From assembly GCA_003248805.1 (NCBI GenBank), contig QFQY01000005.1, forward strand, positions 124,001 through 188,000: 64,000 nucleotides of DNA, read 5' to 3'. Made by a program: the position numbers and the translations under genes. Within the stretch, counting starts at the first letter, position 1. Each line of letters begins with the position of its first letter. This document shows, one piece after another, positions 8,901 through 18,250 of this stretch. The notes under the pieces are model-generated. The model had not been told where the DNA came from. It saw only the letters and a list, made by a program, of their open reading frames with translations, and ran no database searches. The stretch comes from Chelatococcus sp. GTDB lineage: Bacteria > Pseudomonadota > Alphaproteobacteria > Rhizobiales > Beijerinckiaceae.

Positions 8901-9284
8901 TCAGTTCGCGCAGACCGACTCGATCTTGGTCTTCAGCGTCTGCGCGTTGAACGGCTTGACGATGTAGTTGTTCACGCCCGCCTTCTTGGCGGCGACGACG
9001 TTCTCGGTCTTCGACTCCGCGGTGACCATGATGAACGGAGTTTCGGACAGCATCTCTTCCTTCCGGACCTGCTGCAGCAGCTCGAAGCCGGTCATCGGCT
9101 CCATGTTCCAGTCGGAGATCACGAGGCTGTATTTCTTGTTGCGCATCTTGGCGATCGCCGTCGTGCCGTCCGAGGCGTCGTCGACATTCTCGAAACCGAG
9201 CTGTTTCAACAGGTTGCGGATGATGCGGACCATCGTCTGGTAATCGTCGACCACGAGGATGGGCATTGAGGGGTCGAGCGCCAT
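8901..9284 (-). CDS. CheY-like single-domain response regulator
   Basis: This is a bare 127-residue receiver domain. The acidic pair is D13-D14, the phospho-acceptor is D58 in LVISDWNMEPMTG, the switch Thr is T88 in IMVTAES and the conserved Lys is K110 in YIVKPF. There is no output domain, so it should act by protein-protein contact, as CheY does at the flagellar motor. It closely resembles the CheY proteins found alone or with flagellar/chemotaxis genes in alphaproteobacteria. No chemotaxis or flagellar gene lies next to it here. Its ATG at 9284 is followed by ALDPSMPILVVDD. Confidence 0.92.
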   Translation of the reverse strand: MALDPSMPILVVDDYQTMVRIIRNLLKQLGFENVDDASDGTTAIAKMRNKKYSLVISDWNMEPMTGFELLQQVRKEEMLSETPFIMVTAESKTENVVAAKKAGVNNYIVKPFNAQTLKTKIESVCAN

Positions 9285-9540
9285 GAAGGTCTCCAGAAAT
9301 GCGTGGCGGCGCGGGCGTGACCCACGCGGCGGCGCCTCATCGAGGCAGCAGCTCCTAACGCAAGGTCTACCGGATCGGCTGTTTCGAAGCGGTTAATCCG
9401 ATCGTCGAATGACGATGCGGCAGTTGGCGCGCCGGGGACCAAAGTCCAATTGCGCGCCTGCTGCACCTGCGAGATCGTCCTGCCGTTGTCGGCTGAGGGT
9501 GCCGCCGGCGGCACAGCGACACCGAGCCGAGCGGGAGATC

Positions 9541-9987
9541 ATGGCCAGCGCCAACTATATCGTCCACGCCTTCGAGGATCTTTCTCTCGGCCAGAGCGAG
9601 AGCCTGATGCGGACGGTGATGGAACGGGACGTGTCCCTCTTCGCCGAAGTGTCGGGCGACGACAATCCGATCCATCTCTGCGACCGTTTCGCCGCCGGCA
9701 CCCGCTTCGGCCAGCGCATCGCGCACGGCATGCTGACGGCGAGCCTGGTCTCGGCCCTGCTCGGGACACGGTTGCCCGGCCCGGGCGCGGTCTATCTCTC
9801 CCAGACGCTGAGCTTCCTGGCGCCGGTCAGGATCGGCGACGTCGTCACCGCCCGGGTCGAGGTGGTCGAACTGGTGACGGAGAGGCGCCGCGCGCGCCTG
9901 TTCTGCGAGTGCCTCGTCGACGGCAAGGCGGTCATGGAGGGCGAGGCCTGGGTGGCGCTGCCGCCGGGCCGCGCGGCCGCCGCCTGA
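9541..9987 (+). CDS. MaoC-family (R)-specific enoyl-CoA hydratase
   Basis: This 148-residue hot-dog-fold protein carries the hydratase 2 motif SGDDNPIHLCDRFAAGTRFG followed by RIAHGMLTASL. By alignment with the PhaJ family, D40 and H45 are the catalytic pair. Such enzymes hydrate trans-2-enoyl-CoA to (R)-3-hydroxyacyl-CoA, often feeding polyhydroxyalkanoate synthesis. The ATG at 9541 follows CGGGAGATC and gives the normal family length; the upstream open frame from 9409 is not protein-like. No pha synthase gene lies in the window, so the pathway role is inferred. It is divergent from cheY and upstream of ribF. Confidence 0.9.
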   Translation: MASANYIVHAFEDLSLGQSESLMRTVMERDVSLFAEVSGDDNPIHLCDRFAAGTRFGQRIAHGMLTASLVSALLGTRLPGPGAVYLSQTLSFLAPVRIGDVVTARVEVVELVTERRRARLFCECLVDGKAVMEGEAWVALPPGRAAAA

Positions 9988-10072
9988 GCACGGTCGCGCT
10001 TGACGCCCCGGGGCGCTTGGCGTCAAAGACGCCCCGGCCCGTCCTTCGCGGGCAGCGGAACGCTTTCGACCG

Positions 10073-11059
10073 ATGATATCCCATGCCGATGCGCCGCCGG
10101 CGGGCGATGCGCATGCTGCCTTCGTCCTCGATCTCGACAGGCCCCTTCCTGACGCGGTGCGCGGCTGCGTCCTCGCGCTCGGCAATTTCGACGGCGTCCA
10201 TCGCGGCCATGCCGAGCTCGCCTTCGCGGCCACGGCGCTCGCCCGCCAGCAGGGCACGCGGGCGGCAGCCTTCACCTTCGAGCCGCATCCGCGCAGCGTC
10301 TTCAATCCGGAGCAGCCGGTTTTTCGCCTGACGCCCCCGGCGCTCAAGACCGAGTTGCTCGCTGAGGCCGGGCTCTCGCCGACCTTCGTGCTGCCCTTCG
10401 ACCGCGCCGTGGCCGCGATCGCGGCGGAGAGCTTCGTCGACGATCTGCTGCTCGGCCGCCTCGGCGCCGCCGGCCTCGTCTGCGGCTATGATTTCCACTT
10501 CGGCAAGGGGCGCACCGGCTCCCCGGAGATGCTGCAGGCGCGCGCGGGCGCGGCCGGCGTGCCCGTCGTGGTGGTGCCGCCCTTCTCCTGGGCGGGGGAG
10601 CCCGTCTCTTCGACGCTGGTCCGCTCGGCGCTGGAGCAGGGCGACGTCGCCCATGCGGCCGGCCTCCTCGGGCGGCCCTGGTTCGTGCGCGGTGCCGTGC
10701 GCCATGGCGACAAGCGCGGCCGCGATCTCGGCTTTCCCACCGCCAACATGCACCTCGCGCGCGATTGCCGCCTGCGTTACGGCATCTACGCGGTGCGCAT
10801 GCGGATCGACGGCGTCTGGCGCGACGGCGTGGCCAGCTTCGGCAGCCGCCCGACCTTCGACGACGGCGCGCCGCGGCTCGAGACCTTCGTCTTCGATTTC
10901 TCCGGCGACCTCTATGGCCGCGAGGTCGACGTCGCCTTCGTCGCCTGGCTGCGTGGGGAGGAGAAGTTCGACACGCTCGAGGCGCTGATCGCCCAGATGA
11001 ACGCCGACAGCCTGCGCGCCCGCGACATCCTCGGCCGGACGCCACCCTTCCTTCCGTAG
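10073..11059 (+). CDS. ribF: bifunctional riboflavin kinase / FAD synthetase
   Basis: The 328-residue protein has the two-domain layout of prokaryotic RibF. The N-terminal nucleotidyltransferase part has LALGNFDGVHRGHAEL and FEPHPRSVF. The C-terminal flavokinase part has GRDLGFPTANMHL and a late FVFDFSGDLYG. It phosphorylates riboflavin to FMN and adenylylates FMN to FAD in the cytoplasm. The ATG at 10073 lies 85 bp after the MaoC gene stop. In many alphaproteobacteria ribF precedes ileS-lspA, as it does here with a gap of about 210 bp. Confidence 0.95.
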   Translation: MISHADAPPAGDAHAAFVLDLDRPLPDAVRGCVLALGNFDGVHRGHAELAFAATALARQQGTRAAAFTFEPHPRSVFNPEQPVFRLTPPALKTELLAEAGLSPTFVLPFDRAVAAIAAESFVDDLLLGRLGAAGLVCGYDFHFGKGRTGSPEMLQARAGAAGVPVVVVPPFSWAGEPVSSTLVRSALEQGDVAHAAGLLGRPWFVRGAVRHGDKRGRDLGFPTANMHLARDCRLRYGIYAVRMRIDGVWRDGVASFGSRPTFDDGAPRLETFVFDFSGDLYGREVDVAFVAWLRGEEKFDTLEALIAQMNADSLRARDILGRTPPFLP

Positions 11060-11271
11060 GCGGCGCCTGCTAGAAGCGCCCCATGTCCGCTTCCCGCGCC
11101 ATCCTCGTTCCGTCGCCCCGGCGAATTACGGGCCCGGCTGCCGCCCCGCGCTAGACGAGCGCGGGCGCCTGCGCAGTCCGGGTTGACCTTCCCACTTGTT
11201 CACTTTTCCCCGGACATGATGCGTCGCGCCAGCCGATCTGGCCCGCCTGTCCGCATTGCCCGAGCCGGAAC

Positions 11272-14247
11272 ATGACCGAGACGACCAGACCCGCCGAGAC
11301 CGCCGACTATTCGCAGACGCTCTTCCTGCCGCAGACCGAGTTCCCGATGCGGGCGGGCCTGCCCCAGCGCGAGCCGGAACTCCTCGCCCGCTGGGCGAAG
11401 ATGGATCTCTACCGCAAGCTGCGCGAGGCCGGGAAGGGCAGGGACCGCTTCGTCCTGCATGACGGCCCGCCCTATGCCAACGGCAACATCCATATCGGCC
11501 ACGCGCTGAACAAGATCCTCAAGGACCTCGTCACCCGCTCGCAGCAGATGCTGGGCTACGATTCCAACTACGTGCCGGGCTGGGACTGCCACGGCCTGCC
11601 GATCGAATGGAAGATCGAGGAGCAGTACCGCGCCAAGGGCCTGAACAAGGACGACGTGCCGGTCGTCGAGTTCCGCAAGGAATGCCGCGCCTTCGCCGAG
11701 CACTGGGTCGACGTGCAGCGCGCCGAGTTCAAGCGCCTCGGCGTCGAGGGCGACTGGGACGATCCCTACCTCACCATGGCCTATCCCGCGGAGGCGCAGA
11801 TCGCCCGCGAGATCATGAAGTTCGCCGAGACCGGCCAGCTCTATCGCGGCTCGAAGCCGGTGATGTGGTCGGTCGTCGAGAAGACCGCGCTCGCCGAGGC
11901 CGAGGTCGAGTACGAGGAGCACACCAGCGACACGGTGTATGTGGCGTTTCCGGTTCAGCAGTCGATGGGCGAGTCCGAGAAGGAGCAGAACCTCCTTCTC
12001 GACGCGGCGGTAGTCATCTGGACGACCACGCCCTGGACGATCCCAGGTAACCGAGCGATCTCATATTCTTCGCGGATTTCGTATGGTGTCTATCGTGTGA
12101 TCGCGGCGCCGGAGAACAACTGGGCCAAGGTCGGCGCGACCTATATCCTGGCCAAGAACCTCGCAGAGAGCGTCTTCAAGGCGGCAAAGGTCGAAGCGTA
12201 CGAACTCGTCCAAAACATTGACCCGACCGATCTCTACGGCCTCACCTGCGCCCACCCCCTGCGTGGCCACGGCTACGATTTCGACGTTCCCCTGCTCGAC
12301 GGCGACCATGTCACCGACGATGCCGGCACGGGCTTCGTCCACACCGCGCCCGGCCATGGCCGCGAGGACTTCGACATCTGGATGAGCAATGGCCGCCAGC
12401 TTCAGGCGCGCGACATCGACACCCGCATCCCCTACACCGTCGACGCGGACGGCCGCTTCACCAAGGATGCGCCGGGCTTCGAGGGCGCGCAGGTCATCAC
12501 CGACAAGGGCGAGAAAGGGAATGCGAACACCGTCGTCATCGAGGCGCTGGTCGAGGCCGGCAACCTCGTCGCGCGCGGCCGCCTGAAGCACCAGTATCCG
12601 CATAGCTGGCGCTCGAAGAAGCCGGTGATCTTCCGCAACACGCCGCAATGGTTCATCGCGATGGACAAGGCGGTCGAGACGCTCGGCAACCGCACGCTGC
12701 GCGAGGTCGCGCTCGGCGCGATCAAGGAGACCGAATGGGTCCCCGCCGCCGGCGAGAACCGCATCAACGGCATGATCGCCAATCGCCCCGACTGGGTGGT
12801 CTCGCGCCAGCGCGCCTGGGGCGTGCCGATCACCGTCTTCGTCGAGAAGGAGACCAAGGACATCCTCGTCGATGCGAGGGTCAACGCCGCCATCGCCGAG
12901 GCCTTCGAGGCGGAGGGCGCCGACGCCTGGTTCACCGACACCGACGGCGCGCGCTTCCTGACGCCCTTCGGCTACGATCCCGCGAAATACGAGCGCGTCA
13001 CCGACGTCCTCGACGTCTGGTTCGATTCCGGCTCGACCCACGCCTTCACGCTGGAGAAGCGCGCCGATCTGCGCGCCCGCCGGCGCGGCGAGGGCGGCAA
13101 CGACCGCGTCATGTATCTCGAAGGCTCGGACCAGCATCGCGGCTGGTTCCATTCCAGCCTGCTCGAAAGCTGCGGCACCCGCGGCCGCGCGCCCTACGAC
13201 GTCGTCCTGACCCACGGCTTCTGCCTGGACGAGAAGGGCGAGAAGATGTCGAAGTCGAAGGGCAACGTCACCGCGCCGCAGGACGTCATCAAGGACTCGG
13301 GCGCCGACATCCTGCGCCTCTGGGTCGCGGCGGCCGACTATTCGGACGACCTGCGCATCGGCAAGGAGATCCTCAAGACCTTCGTCGAGACCTATCGCAA
13401 GCTGCGCAACACCATGCGCTGGATGCTGGGGACGCTCGCGCATTTCAGCGAGGACATCCGCGTCTCCGATCCGCAGACCATGCCGGAGCTGGAGCGGCTG
13501 ATGCTGCACCGGCTCGCGGAGCTGGGGCCGCAGGTCGCGGAGGCCTATCGCACCTACGACTACAAGAAGGTCGTGACGCTGCTCTCGCAGTTCATGAACA
13601 CCGAGCTCTCGGCCTTCTATTTCGACATCCGCAAGGACGCGCTCTACTGCGACCCGCTCTCCAGCCATGTCCGCAAGAGCGCGCTGACGGTGGTCGACCA
13701 TCTCTTCCGCTGCCTGACGACCTGGCTGGCGCCGATCCTGGTCTTCACCTCCGAGGAAGCCTGGCTCGAGCGCTATCCCGACCAGAAGGCCGGGGAGGGC
13801 TCGGTCCATCTCGAGCCATTCGCGCAGGCGCCCGAAAGCTGGCTCGATCCCGAGCTCGCCGAGCGCTGGAGCAAGATCCGCAAGGTCCGCCGCGTCGTCA
13901 CCGGCGCGCTGGAGCTGGAGCGCGCGGCCAAGCGCCTCGGCTCCTCGCTGGAGGCGGCGCCGCAGGTCTTCCTCACCGACGCCGACCTGCTGGCCGCGCT
14001 CTCGGGCGTCGATCTGGCGGAGATCGGCATCACCTCCGGAGCCAGGGTCGAGGACGACGAAGGGCCGGCCGACGCCTTCCGCCTGGTCGATGTGCCGGGC
14101 GTGGCGGTGGTGCCGCATCGCGCCGCCGGCGTGAAATGCGCGCGCTCGTGGAAGTATTTCGACCCGGCGACGGCCGACCCGGCCTATCCGGACGTCACGC
14201 CGCGCGACGCCAGGGCGCTGCGGGAACTCGGCCGGGCGGGGCGATGA
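11272..14247 (+). CDS. ileS: isoleucyl-tRNA synthetase
   Basis: The 991-residue protein is a class Ia aminoacyl-tRNA synthetase charging tRNA-Ile. HIGH is at residues 74-77 in NGNIHIGHALN, and KMSKSKGN lies near residue 658. The editing domain contains VVIWTTTPWTIPGNRAI and DAGTGFVHTAPGHG. The C-terminal anticodon-binding region ends with VKCARSWKYF, a reduced form of the usual zinc motif. The ATG at 11272 follows a GAGCCGGAAC stretch. The stop overlaps the lspA start (ATGA), so the two are probably translationally coupled. A stretch at about 11935-12240 in the editing domain has noticeably different codon use (TCA, TCT, CCA, CGA, ATT, CAA) from the rest of the gene. Confidence 0.97.
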   Translation: MTETTRPAETADYSQTLFLPQTEFPMRAGLPQREPELLARWAKMDLYRKLREAGKGRDRFVLHDGPPYANGNIHIGHALNKILKDLVTRSQQMLGYDSNYVPGWDCHGLPIEWKIEEQYRAKGLNKDDVPVVEFRKECRAFAEHWVDVQRAEFKRLGVEGDWDDPYLTMAYPAEAQIAREIMKFAETGQLYRGSKPVMWSVVEKTALAEAEVEYEEHTSDTVYVAFPVQQSMGESEKEQNLLLDAAVVIWTTTPWTIPGNRAISYSSRISYGVYRVIAAPENNWAKVGATYILAKNLAESVFKAAKVEAYELVQNIDPTDLYGLTCAHPLRGHGYDFDVPLLDGDHVTDDAGTGFVHTAPGHGREDFDIWMSNGRQLQARDIDTRIPYTVDADGRFTKDAPGFEGAQVITDKGEKGNANTVVIEALVEAGNLVARGRLKHQYPHSWRSKKPVIFRNTPQWFIAMDKAVETLGNRTLREVALGAIKETEWVPAAGENRINGMIANRPDWVVSRQRAWGVPITVFVEKETKDILVDARVNAAIAEAFEAEGADAWFTDTDGARFLTPFGYDPAKYERVTDVLDVWFDSGSTHAFTLEKRADLRARRRGEGGNDRVMYLEGSDQHRGWFHSSLLESCGTRGRAPYDVVLTHGFCLDEKGEKMSKSKGNVTAPQDVIKDSGADILRLWVAAADYSDDLRIGKEILKTFVETYRKLRNTMRWMLGTLAHFSEDIRVSDPQTMPELERLMLHRLAELGPQVAEAYRTYDYKKVVTLLSQFMNTELSAFYFDIRKDALYCDPLSSHVRKSALTVVDHLFRCLTTWLAPILVFTSEEAWLERYPDQKAGEGSVHLEPFAQAPESWLDPELAERWSKIRKVRRVVTGALELERAAKRLGSSLEAAPQVFLTDADLLAALSGVDLAEIGITSGARVEDDEGPADAFRLVDVPGVAVVPHRAAGVKCARSWKYFDPATADPAYPDVTPRDARALRELGRAGR

Positions 14248-14726
14248 ACGCCGCCCGCCGTCTCGGCCTCTGGATCGTCGGCATCGTCTTCGTCGCCGAC
14301 CAGGCGCTGAAGCTCTGGCTGCTCTTCGGGCTCAGGCTCGCGGAGACGGGTCCTTACGACCCGCTGCCCTTCATGCAGATCGTGCTCGCCTGGAACCGGG
14401 GCATCTCCTATGGCCTGTTCCAGCAGGGCACCGATCTCGGCCGCTGGCTGCTGGTGGTGCTCTCCTTCGTCGCGGCCATCTGGCTCTGGCGCTGGATGTG
14501 GCGCTCCACCGACAGGCTGACGGCGGGCAGCCTCGCCCTCATCATCGGCGGGGCGCTGGGCAACGGTGTCGACCGGGCCGTCTACGGCGCCGTCGTCGAC
14601 TTCGTGCACCTGCATGTCGGCGACTTCAGCTGGTACATCTTCAACATCGCGGACGCGGCCATCGTTGTAGGAGTGGTCGGGCTCATGTATGAGTCCCTGC
14701 GCCCGAGCGCCGGAAAATCGGCCTGA
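14244..14726 (+). CDS. lspA: signal peptidase II (prolipoprotein signal peptidase)
   Basis: The 160-residue inner-membrane protein has four hydrophobic helices. The conserved GNGVDRAVYGAVVDF block holds catalytic D119, and YIFNIADAAI holds D137, the aspartyl dyad of LspA. It cleaves the signal peptide of lipid-modified prolipoproteins before the +1 cysteine. The ATG at 14244 overlaps the ileS stop by four bases. The upstream frame is open far into ileS but is only a shadow of it. ileS-lspA adjacency is common across Proteobacteria. Confidence 0.95.
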   Translation: MNAARRLGLWIVGIVFVADQALKLWLLFGLRLAETGPYDPLPFMQIVLAWNRGISYGLFQQGTDLGRWLLVVLSFVAAIWLWRWMWRSTDRLTAGSLALIIGGALGNGVDRAVYGAVVDFVHLHVGDFSWYIFNIADAAIVVGVVGLMYESLRPSAGKSA

Positions 14727-14803
14727 CCATCGCTTCCGCCATCGTTTTGCCGCTCGCATGTGGCTGACAACGTTGCGGAAGGCGGCCCAGAGGGAGGAAT
14801 GAC

Positions 14804-15445
14804 ATGGTTCTGCGCATTCGCGCGACGCATCTGCTGCTGGCCGGCGGGTTTCTGCTCGCGGGTTCGCCCGCCTTCGCCCAGGAGGGCGTGCTCTTCCAGA
14901 ACCTCATGAAGGGCGTCTTCGGCGGCGGCGAGGGGCAGGATATCGAATACCGCCAGCGTCCGCCGCTGGTCGTGCCCCCCAACTCGACCTTGCCGCGCCC
15001 GCAGGATCCGGCGAGCGCACGGACCGCGGCCTGGCCGAACGATCCCGACGTCGCCCGCCGGCGCGAGGAGAAGGCCGCGACGCGCGTGCCGACCTTCAAC
15101 CCGAACTGGCGCAACAACCCGATGCTGAGCCAGGAAGAGCTTCGCAAGGGGCGCATCGCCCGTGGCGAGGAAGCGCCGCAGGTCGCCGCCGACCACAACA
15201 ACTACAACAACCAGATCCAGCCGATCGTCGTCGGCCGCCAGCTCGCCGCGCGCCACAACCAGGCCGATGTCGACGCGCTGCAATACGGAGCCGAGCCGCA
15301 GCGTCGCCTGCTCACCGAGCCGCCGACCGGCTATCGTCGTCCCGCCAGCACCGCGGCGCTCGGCCCGGGCGCGCGCGGTCCCGTCGAGGACAAGCAGGCC
15401 GTCGGCCAGCGCGAGTTCGTGACCGGCATCAAGCCCGTTCAGTGA
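14804..15445 (+). CDS. secreted protein of unknown function downstream of lspA
   Basis: The 213-residue protein starts with a clear signal peptide (LLLAGGFLLAGSPAFAQ, cleavage likely after AFA near residue 25). The mature part is polar and probably largely unstructured. It contains YRQRPPLVVPPNSTLP, a phrase also seen in DUF3035-type proteins found next to lspA and M16 peptidases in alphaproteobacteria. There is no lipobox cysteine at the cleavage site, so it should be periplasmic or outer-membrane associated. The ATG at 14804 follows AGAGGGAGGAATGAC. Its position between lspA and two M16 peptidases suggests an envelope role, but the function is unknown. Confidence 0.8.
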   Translation: MVLRIRATHLLLAGGFLLAGSPAFAQEGVLFQNLMKGVFGGGEGQDIEYRQRPPLVVPPNSTLPRPQDPASARTAAWPNDPDVARRREEKAATRVPTFNPNWRNNPMLSQEELRKGRIARGEEAPQVAADHNNYNNQIQPIVVGRQLAARHNQADVDALQYGAEPQRRLLTEPPTGYRRPASTAALGPGARGPVEDKQAVGQREFVTGIKPVQ

Positions 15446-15448
15446 GGG

Positions 15449-15466
15449 CGAGGCACCGCCTCGTTT
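15449..15466 (+). terminator. weak hairpin terminator after the secreted-protein gene
   Basis: A short stem CGAGGC/GCCTCG with a three-base loop is followed by only three T residues. It starts four bases after the stop codon at 15445. The short T run makes it a weak candidate. Confidence 0.35.
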
Positions 15467-15572
15467 CCGTCGCGGGCGTTTTTCGCACGGCGTGCCTCTG
15501 GCGCGCCGGCCTCCGCGCATTATGTCCTGACAGCCGGGACGCCGTCCCGGGCGACCCGAGGAGAGCGCTTCG

Positions 15573-16862
15573 GTGAACATCCATTCGCGGCCGGAGCCTT
15601 CCGCCGAACCGGTCGAGTCCTTCCAGCTCGCCAACGGCATGGACGTCGTGGTCGTGCCCGACCGCCGCGCGCCGGTCGTCACCCACATGGTCTGGTATCG
15701 CAACGGCTCGGCCGACGATCCGGCCGGAAAGTCGGGCATCGCGCATTTCCTCGAGCATCTCATGTTCAAGGGCACGGCCAAGTGGCCGGCGGGCGAGTTC
15801 TCGAAGATCGTGGCGGGCTATGGCGGGCAGGAGAACGCCTTCACCTCCTACGACTACACGGCCTATTTCCAGCGCGTGCCGCGCGAGCATCTGCGCGCCA
15901 TGATGGAGTACGAGGCCGACCGGATGACCGGCCTGTCCTTCGACGAGAGCGTCGTCGGCCCCGAGCGCGACGTCGTGCTCGAGGAGCGCAAGATGCGCGT
16001 CGACGCCGATCCCGCCTCGCAGCTTTCCGAGGAGTTCTCCTCGGCGCTCTTCGTCCATCATCCCTACGGCACGCCGATCATCGGCTGGCAGCACGAGATC
16101 GAGGAACTCGGGCGCGACGACGCCTTCGCCTATTACCAGCGCTTCTACACGCCCGAGAACGCGATCCTCGTCGTCGCGGGAGACGCTTCCGCCGAGGAGG
16201 TGCTCAGGCTCGCCGAGGACAGCTACGGGCGCGTCGCGGCGCGCGGTGAGAGGCCGGTGCGCCGCCGTCCTTCCGAGCCCGAGCAGCGCGCCTCGCGCCG
16301 TGTCGAGCTGCGCGATGCCCGCGTCCAGCAGCCTTCGCTGAGGCGCGGCTGGCACACGCCGACCTATACGAGCGGCGACCGGGACGAGGTGCTGGCGCTG
16401 GAGCTCGCAGCCGAGATCCTCGGCGGCGGCACGACCTCGCGGCTCTACCGCAAGCTCTGCGTCGAGCGCGAGCTCGCCGCCGGCGCCAACGCCTATTTCA
16501 TGGGGTCCATGGTCGACCGCGCCGCCTTCCAGCTCATGACCAGCCCGCGCCCGAGCGTGGAGATGGCCGCGCTCGAGGCCGGCCTGGACGCCGAGCTCGC
16601 GGCCTTCATCGACGACGGGCCGACCGAGATCGAGCTTCTGCGCGCCCGCACCCGGCTCGTGGCCGAGACGGTCTTCGCCCGCGACAGCCAGTCCTCGCTG
16701 GCCCGCATTTTCGGCTCCGCGCTCGCCGTCGGCGAGACGGTCGCCGACGTGCTCGCCTGGCCGGAGCGGATCGAGGGCGTCAGTCGCGAGGCGGTCATCC
16801 AGGCCGCGCGCCGCTATCTTCGCCCCGATCGCAGCGTCACCGGCCTGCTGCTGCCCGCCTGA
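15573..16862 (+). CDS. M16-family zinc peptidase (pitrilysin), active subunit
   Basis: The 429-residue protein carries the inverted zinc motif HFLEH, with H58, E61 and H62, inside SGIAHFLEHLMFKGT. A distal glutamate lies in the YEADRMTGLSFDE helix. The C-terminal half is the second M16 homology unit. The start is a GTG at 15573 preceded by GAGGAGAGC. It pairs with the next gene, an M16 protein without the zinc motif, in an arrangement like the alpha/beta subunits of mitochondrial processing peptidase. The pair probably forms a heterodimeric peptidase; the substrate is unknown. It has no convincing signal peptide. Confidence 0.92.
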   Translation: MNIHSRPEPSAEPVESFQLANGMDVVVVPDRRAPVVTHMVWYRNGSADDPAGKSGIAHFLEHLMFKGTAKWPAGEFSKIVAGYGGQENAFTSYDYTAYFQRVPREHLRAMMEYEADRMTGLSFDESVVGPERDVVLEERKMRVDADPASQLSEEFSSALFVHHPYGTPIIGWQHEIEELGRDDAFAYYQRFYTPENAILVVAGDASAEEVLRLAEDSYGRVAARGERPVRRRPSEPEQRASRRVELRDARVQQPSLRRGWHTPTYTSGDRDEVLALELAAEILGGGTTSRLYRKLCVERELAAGANAYFMGSMVDRAAFQLMTSPRPSVEMAALEAGLDAELAAFIDDGPTEIELLRARTRLVAETVFARDSQSSLARIFGSALAVGETVADVLAWPERIEGVSREAVIQAARRYLRPDRSVTGLLLPA

Positions 16863-16919
16863 CGGGCGGTCCCGAAGGCCAAGCCGCCGGATGAACGCCT
16901 CCTGCCGACAGGACGAGAC

Positions 16920-18215
16920 ATGAACGCCCCCACCGCGACACCGCCGCTCTCCCTTTCCGGTCCTTCCGTCGCCGTGCAGACGGTCCGCTCGGCCTCGGGC
17001 GTCGAGGCCTGGCTGGTGGAGGAGCGCAGCCTGCCGCTCATCGCCGTGAGCTTCTCCTTCGCCGGCGGCACGTCGCGCGATGCGCCGAACGGAGCCGGCG
17101 GCGCCAATCTCGTCTCCGGCCTGCTCGACGAGGGCGCCGGCGATCTCGATGCCGAGGCCTTTCAGGGCAGGATGGCCGACTACGCCATCAATCTCGGCTT
17201 CGACGCCCGCCGCGACGACTTCAACGGCCATCTGCAGACGCTCTCGCGCCACCGCGACACGGCGTTCGACTTGCTGGCGCTGGCGCTCAACGCCCCGCGC
17301 TTCGACGAGGACGCCGTCGCGCGCGTCAAGGCGCAGGTCGTCGCCGGCTTGCAGCGCCAGGCGCAGAATCCCGACGTGATGTGCCGCAACGCGCTCTTCG
17401 CGGCCGCCTTTCCGGGCCACCCTTACGGCCGGCCCGAGAAGGGCGACATCGACAGCGTCTCGCGGCTCGACGCCGAGGCGCTGCGGGCGCTGACGCCGAC
17501 GCTTCTCGGCCGCGCCGGCCTCAAGATCGTCGTCGTCGGCGACATCGGTGCCGACGAGCTGGCCGACCGGCTGGACGCCCTCTTCGGCGGGCTTCCCGCC
17601 GGGCAGGAGCGCGAGCGGCCGCAGGCGTCGCTGCCGCCCCAGGGGTTGGGCCAGACCCATGTCATCGACCTCGACGTGCCGCAGACCGTGCTGCGCTTCG
17701 TCGCGCCCGGCCTGCTCTGGCACGACCCGGATTTCTTCGCGGCGACCGTGCTCAACCATATCCTCGGCGGTTCGGCCTTCACCTCGCGCCTCTTCACGGA
17801 GGTCCGCGAGAAGCGGGGCCTCGCCTATGGCGTGTCCTCCAGCCTGCTGCCGATGCGCGAGGCCGGCCTGCTGATCGGCGGGACCGCGACGCGCAACGAC
17901 CGCGCGGCGGAATCGATGAAGGTCATTCGCGAGGAGCTGGCGAAGCTCGCGGGCGAGGGCCCGAGCGAGCACGAGGTCGAGGAGGCCAAGCGCTACATCA
18001 TCGGCTCCTACCCGCTGCGCTTCGACACCTCGCCCAAGATCGCGGCCGAGTTGCTGGGGCTCGCGGTCAACGGCGCCGGGCCGGACTATCTCGCCGAGCG
18101 CAACCGGCGCTTCGCCGAAATCGGGCTGCCGGACGTCCGGCGCGTCGCGGGGCGCCTGCTCGGCGACCCCCGCCTGCTGGTCCAGGCAGTTGGCAGGCCG
18201 GTCGATCTGGTCTGA
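16920..18215 (+). CDS. M16-family peptidase-like protein, inactive subunit
   Basis: This 431-residue partner of the preceding M16 peptidase keeps the fold but not the zinc site. The place of HxxEH reads NLVSGLLDEGAGD. The C-terminal half keeps the R/Y pair region RLFTEVREKRGLAYGVSSS that helps shape the substrate chamber in M16 pairs. It probably acts as the regulatory or structural subunit. The ATG at 16920 follows CAGGACGAGAC and lies 57 bp after the active subunit stop, so the two are likely co-transcribed. Confidence 0.9.
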   Translation: MNAPTATPPLSLSGPSVAVQTVRSASGVEAWLVEERSLPLIAVSFSFAGGTSRDAPNGAGGANLVSGLLDEGAGDLDAEAFQGRMADYAINLGFDARRDDFNGHLQTLSRHRDTAFDLLALALNAPRFDEDAVARVKAQVVAGLQRQAQNPDVMCRNALFAAAFPGHPYGRPEKGDIDSVSRLDAEALRALTPTLLGRAGLKIVVVGDIGADELADRLDALFGGLPAGQERERPQASLPPQGLGQTHVIDLDVPQTVLRFVAPGLLWHDPDFFAATVLNHILGGSAFTSRLFTEVREKRGLAYGVSSSLLPMREAGLLIGGTATRNDRAAESMKVIREELAKLAGEGPSEHEVEEAKRYIIGSYPLRFDTSPKIAAELLGLAVNGAGPDYLAERNRRFAEIGLPDVRRVAGRLLGDPRLLVQAVGRPVDLV

Positions 18216-18250
18216 AATAGCCTTCCCTTCAAGAGGTAGCGGATACGTCA

